NCBI GenBank assembly: GCA_949825065.1
Contig: OX463849.1
Coordinates: 38,655,852-38,719,851, forward strand
Reading direction: 5' to 3'
From: Odontocerum albicorne
Taxonomy: Eukaryota; Arthropoda; Insecta; Trichoptera; Odontoceridae
DNA: 64,000 nucleotides
Each line of letters begins with the position of its first letter. Within the stretch, counting starts at the first letter, position 1. The position numbers and the translations under genes are program-made. Shown in pieces: positions 62,945 through 64,000 of this stretch. The notes beneath the pieces are model-generated. The model made no database searches and was not told the origin of the DNA. It worked only from the letters and a program-made list of their open reading frames with translations.

Positions 62945-64000
62945 ATACTCGTAGGAACTGACTGATTGCGACACGTTTTTATTATAACCATTGGGATGTG
63001 ACCCAAAAACTTCTAATTAAACGCAAGAGTAGTATCACTAGACCATGAAGATCGTTATACTTAGGAATTTATTTAAAAAAAAACGATAAATTTATCTACG
63101 AGTATGTTAATAATTTCAGTTAAAATAATTGAATTGATTGTAAAGGTAATTTTCAACAACGTGTTTCATTATCTTATAATCATTTGTCGTTATAATTATT
63201 TTCATATAAATAAATAAACGAACGGTATTCAAAGAGCATTCTAATACTCGTATAAATATTTCTTACCCATATCCTTCAGAAAAAATTGAACAGTGGAAAT
63301 CACTCACCTGAAACAAAAATGCAGAAAAAAATGATAAACAAGATATTTTTTAAATATTTTAAAGTAATAATAAGTAATTGGCGGTCAGGTTGGTTGGAAG
63401 AGGTCGCCGAAAGACAATAAACACGCCGATTGTACCTTCTTTAGACATCCTTTCTGATTTTCGATAATTTTTTTTTTACAAATAACTTAATATACTCGTA
63501 TTATTAATCCAGATTCGATGTGATTATTTATTTATTGACACTTTGCTGCAGTACAGCCTGACAGACTAATTGTCAGGTGGCAGTCTCTTCTAAACAACCA
63601 AACAAAAGTAATATTAGGAGAAGTCACATTGTTACAAAAAAAATCAAAATGTCTCTTGATTTGTATTGAGTAATGGTCAAATGTTACCAGTAGGTACTTG
63701 TAAAAAGGATTAAGTTATCGATAAAAAACATCAAAAAATTATGTTATATTTTTAAAGTACGAATTTCTCATTCGTATGTGTTGCGATAGAAAAATCTTGC
63801 GTTTTGACCTCTTTGGCTATCCCGAGAGGGAAATAGCGGGACAGAATGTATGTAATTGCATTGACCAATTGGCATTTAAAGCAAATAATATTAATCTTGA
63901 AACAGTATTGACTCGTATTGTTTGAGACGTGTGATAGGGAAATATCAAAGGTAGCCCAAATGATAGATTGGGTAACATAAGTACACAGATACGACAATAG
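62945..64000. other. Unassigned, with small LINE and SINE scraps
   Basis: 63385-63440: SINE-2-like tail (ggttggttggaagaggtcgc). 63530-63625: SINE-2 tail in the opposite orientation (cagtacagcctgacagacta, gtcaggtggcagtctcttct). 63775-63860: LINE-a 3' signature (ccgagagggaaatagcggga). Octamers TACGAGTA/TACTCGTA at 62946, 63097, 63245 and 63493. No gene seen. Confidence 0.5.

Noticed and set aside
1..64000. Endogenous viral or bacterial genes
   Set aside because: No viral structural, integrase-plus-LTR or bacterial operon pattern was recognised on either strand.

Overview
This is AT-rich nuclear DNA of an insect with no recognisable host gene. Everything I can identify is transposon, retroposon or tandem repeat. 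The class of insect is inferred: cecropia-type mariner, hAT, DD41D-type Tc1/mariner, tRNA-headed SINEs and LINE 3' ends of this style in an AT-rich genome fit Lepidoptera best, but another insect order cannot be excluded. The lack of genes and the nesting of elements fit heterochromatin or a W-like chromosome; that too is inference.

Family names used here are local labels. LINE-a is the commonest family (12 or more 5'-truncated pieces, C-terminal motif ERMNEERLTKQIY). LINE-b ends in RLWNQL and shares its tail with SINE-2. LINE-c ends in FRKHLKTFLFG. LINE-d to LINE-h are seen once or twice each. SINE-1 (about 355 bp), SINE-2 (about 200 bp) and SINE-3 have tRNA-like heads with B boxes. Rep-C, Rep-D and FB-G are unclassified dispersed repeats.

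Layout. 0-5 kb: a 73-bp satellite, a 23-bp satellite, LINE-a, SINE-2, Rep-C, a LINE-c 3' end with an unusual palindrome, and a mariner relic (4133-5090). 5-14 kb: a hAT element with exact 8-bp target duplication (6304-7254), a second mariner relic (8865-9790), FB-G foldbacks around a LINE-d fragment, and a TTAA-flanked MITE. 14-24 kb: SINE-1 and SINE-3 copies, a LINE-g 3' end, a mariner N-terminal scrap, a reverse transcriptase remnant, a MITE, and a broken cecropia-type mariner (22728-24002). 24-39 kb: LINE fragments, 63-, 41- and 33-bp satellites, and long unannotatable AT-rich stretches. 39-46 kb: an intact cecropia-type mariner with a 339-residue transposase (39623-40909; the only intact CDS), a SINE-1 copy whose interior has expanded into nine 80-bp tandem units, and a 1.2-kb 42-bp satellite. 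46-64 kb: a second TTAA MITE, a 2-kb DD41D-type element with TIRs over 200 bp (47651-49668), its short palindromic MITE (62796-62941), the second hAT copy (58097-58875), and more LINE and SINE debris.

The most interesting signal belongs to no single element. The octamer TACGAGTA (or TACTCGTA) occurs at least 31 times, about ten times my composition-based expectation, in unrelated contexts. It has the form of an excision scar, TA + CGAG + TA, of a Tc1/mariner element whose ends begin CGAG. In a SINE-1 copy the scar is an exact 6-bp insertion relative to sister copies. Two mariner relics in the window have TIRs beginning CGAGG next to TA. The window therefore appears to record dense, repeated cut-and-paste activity.
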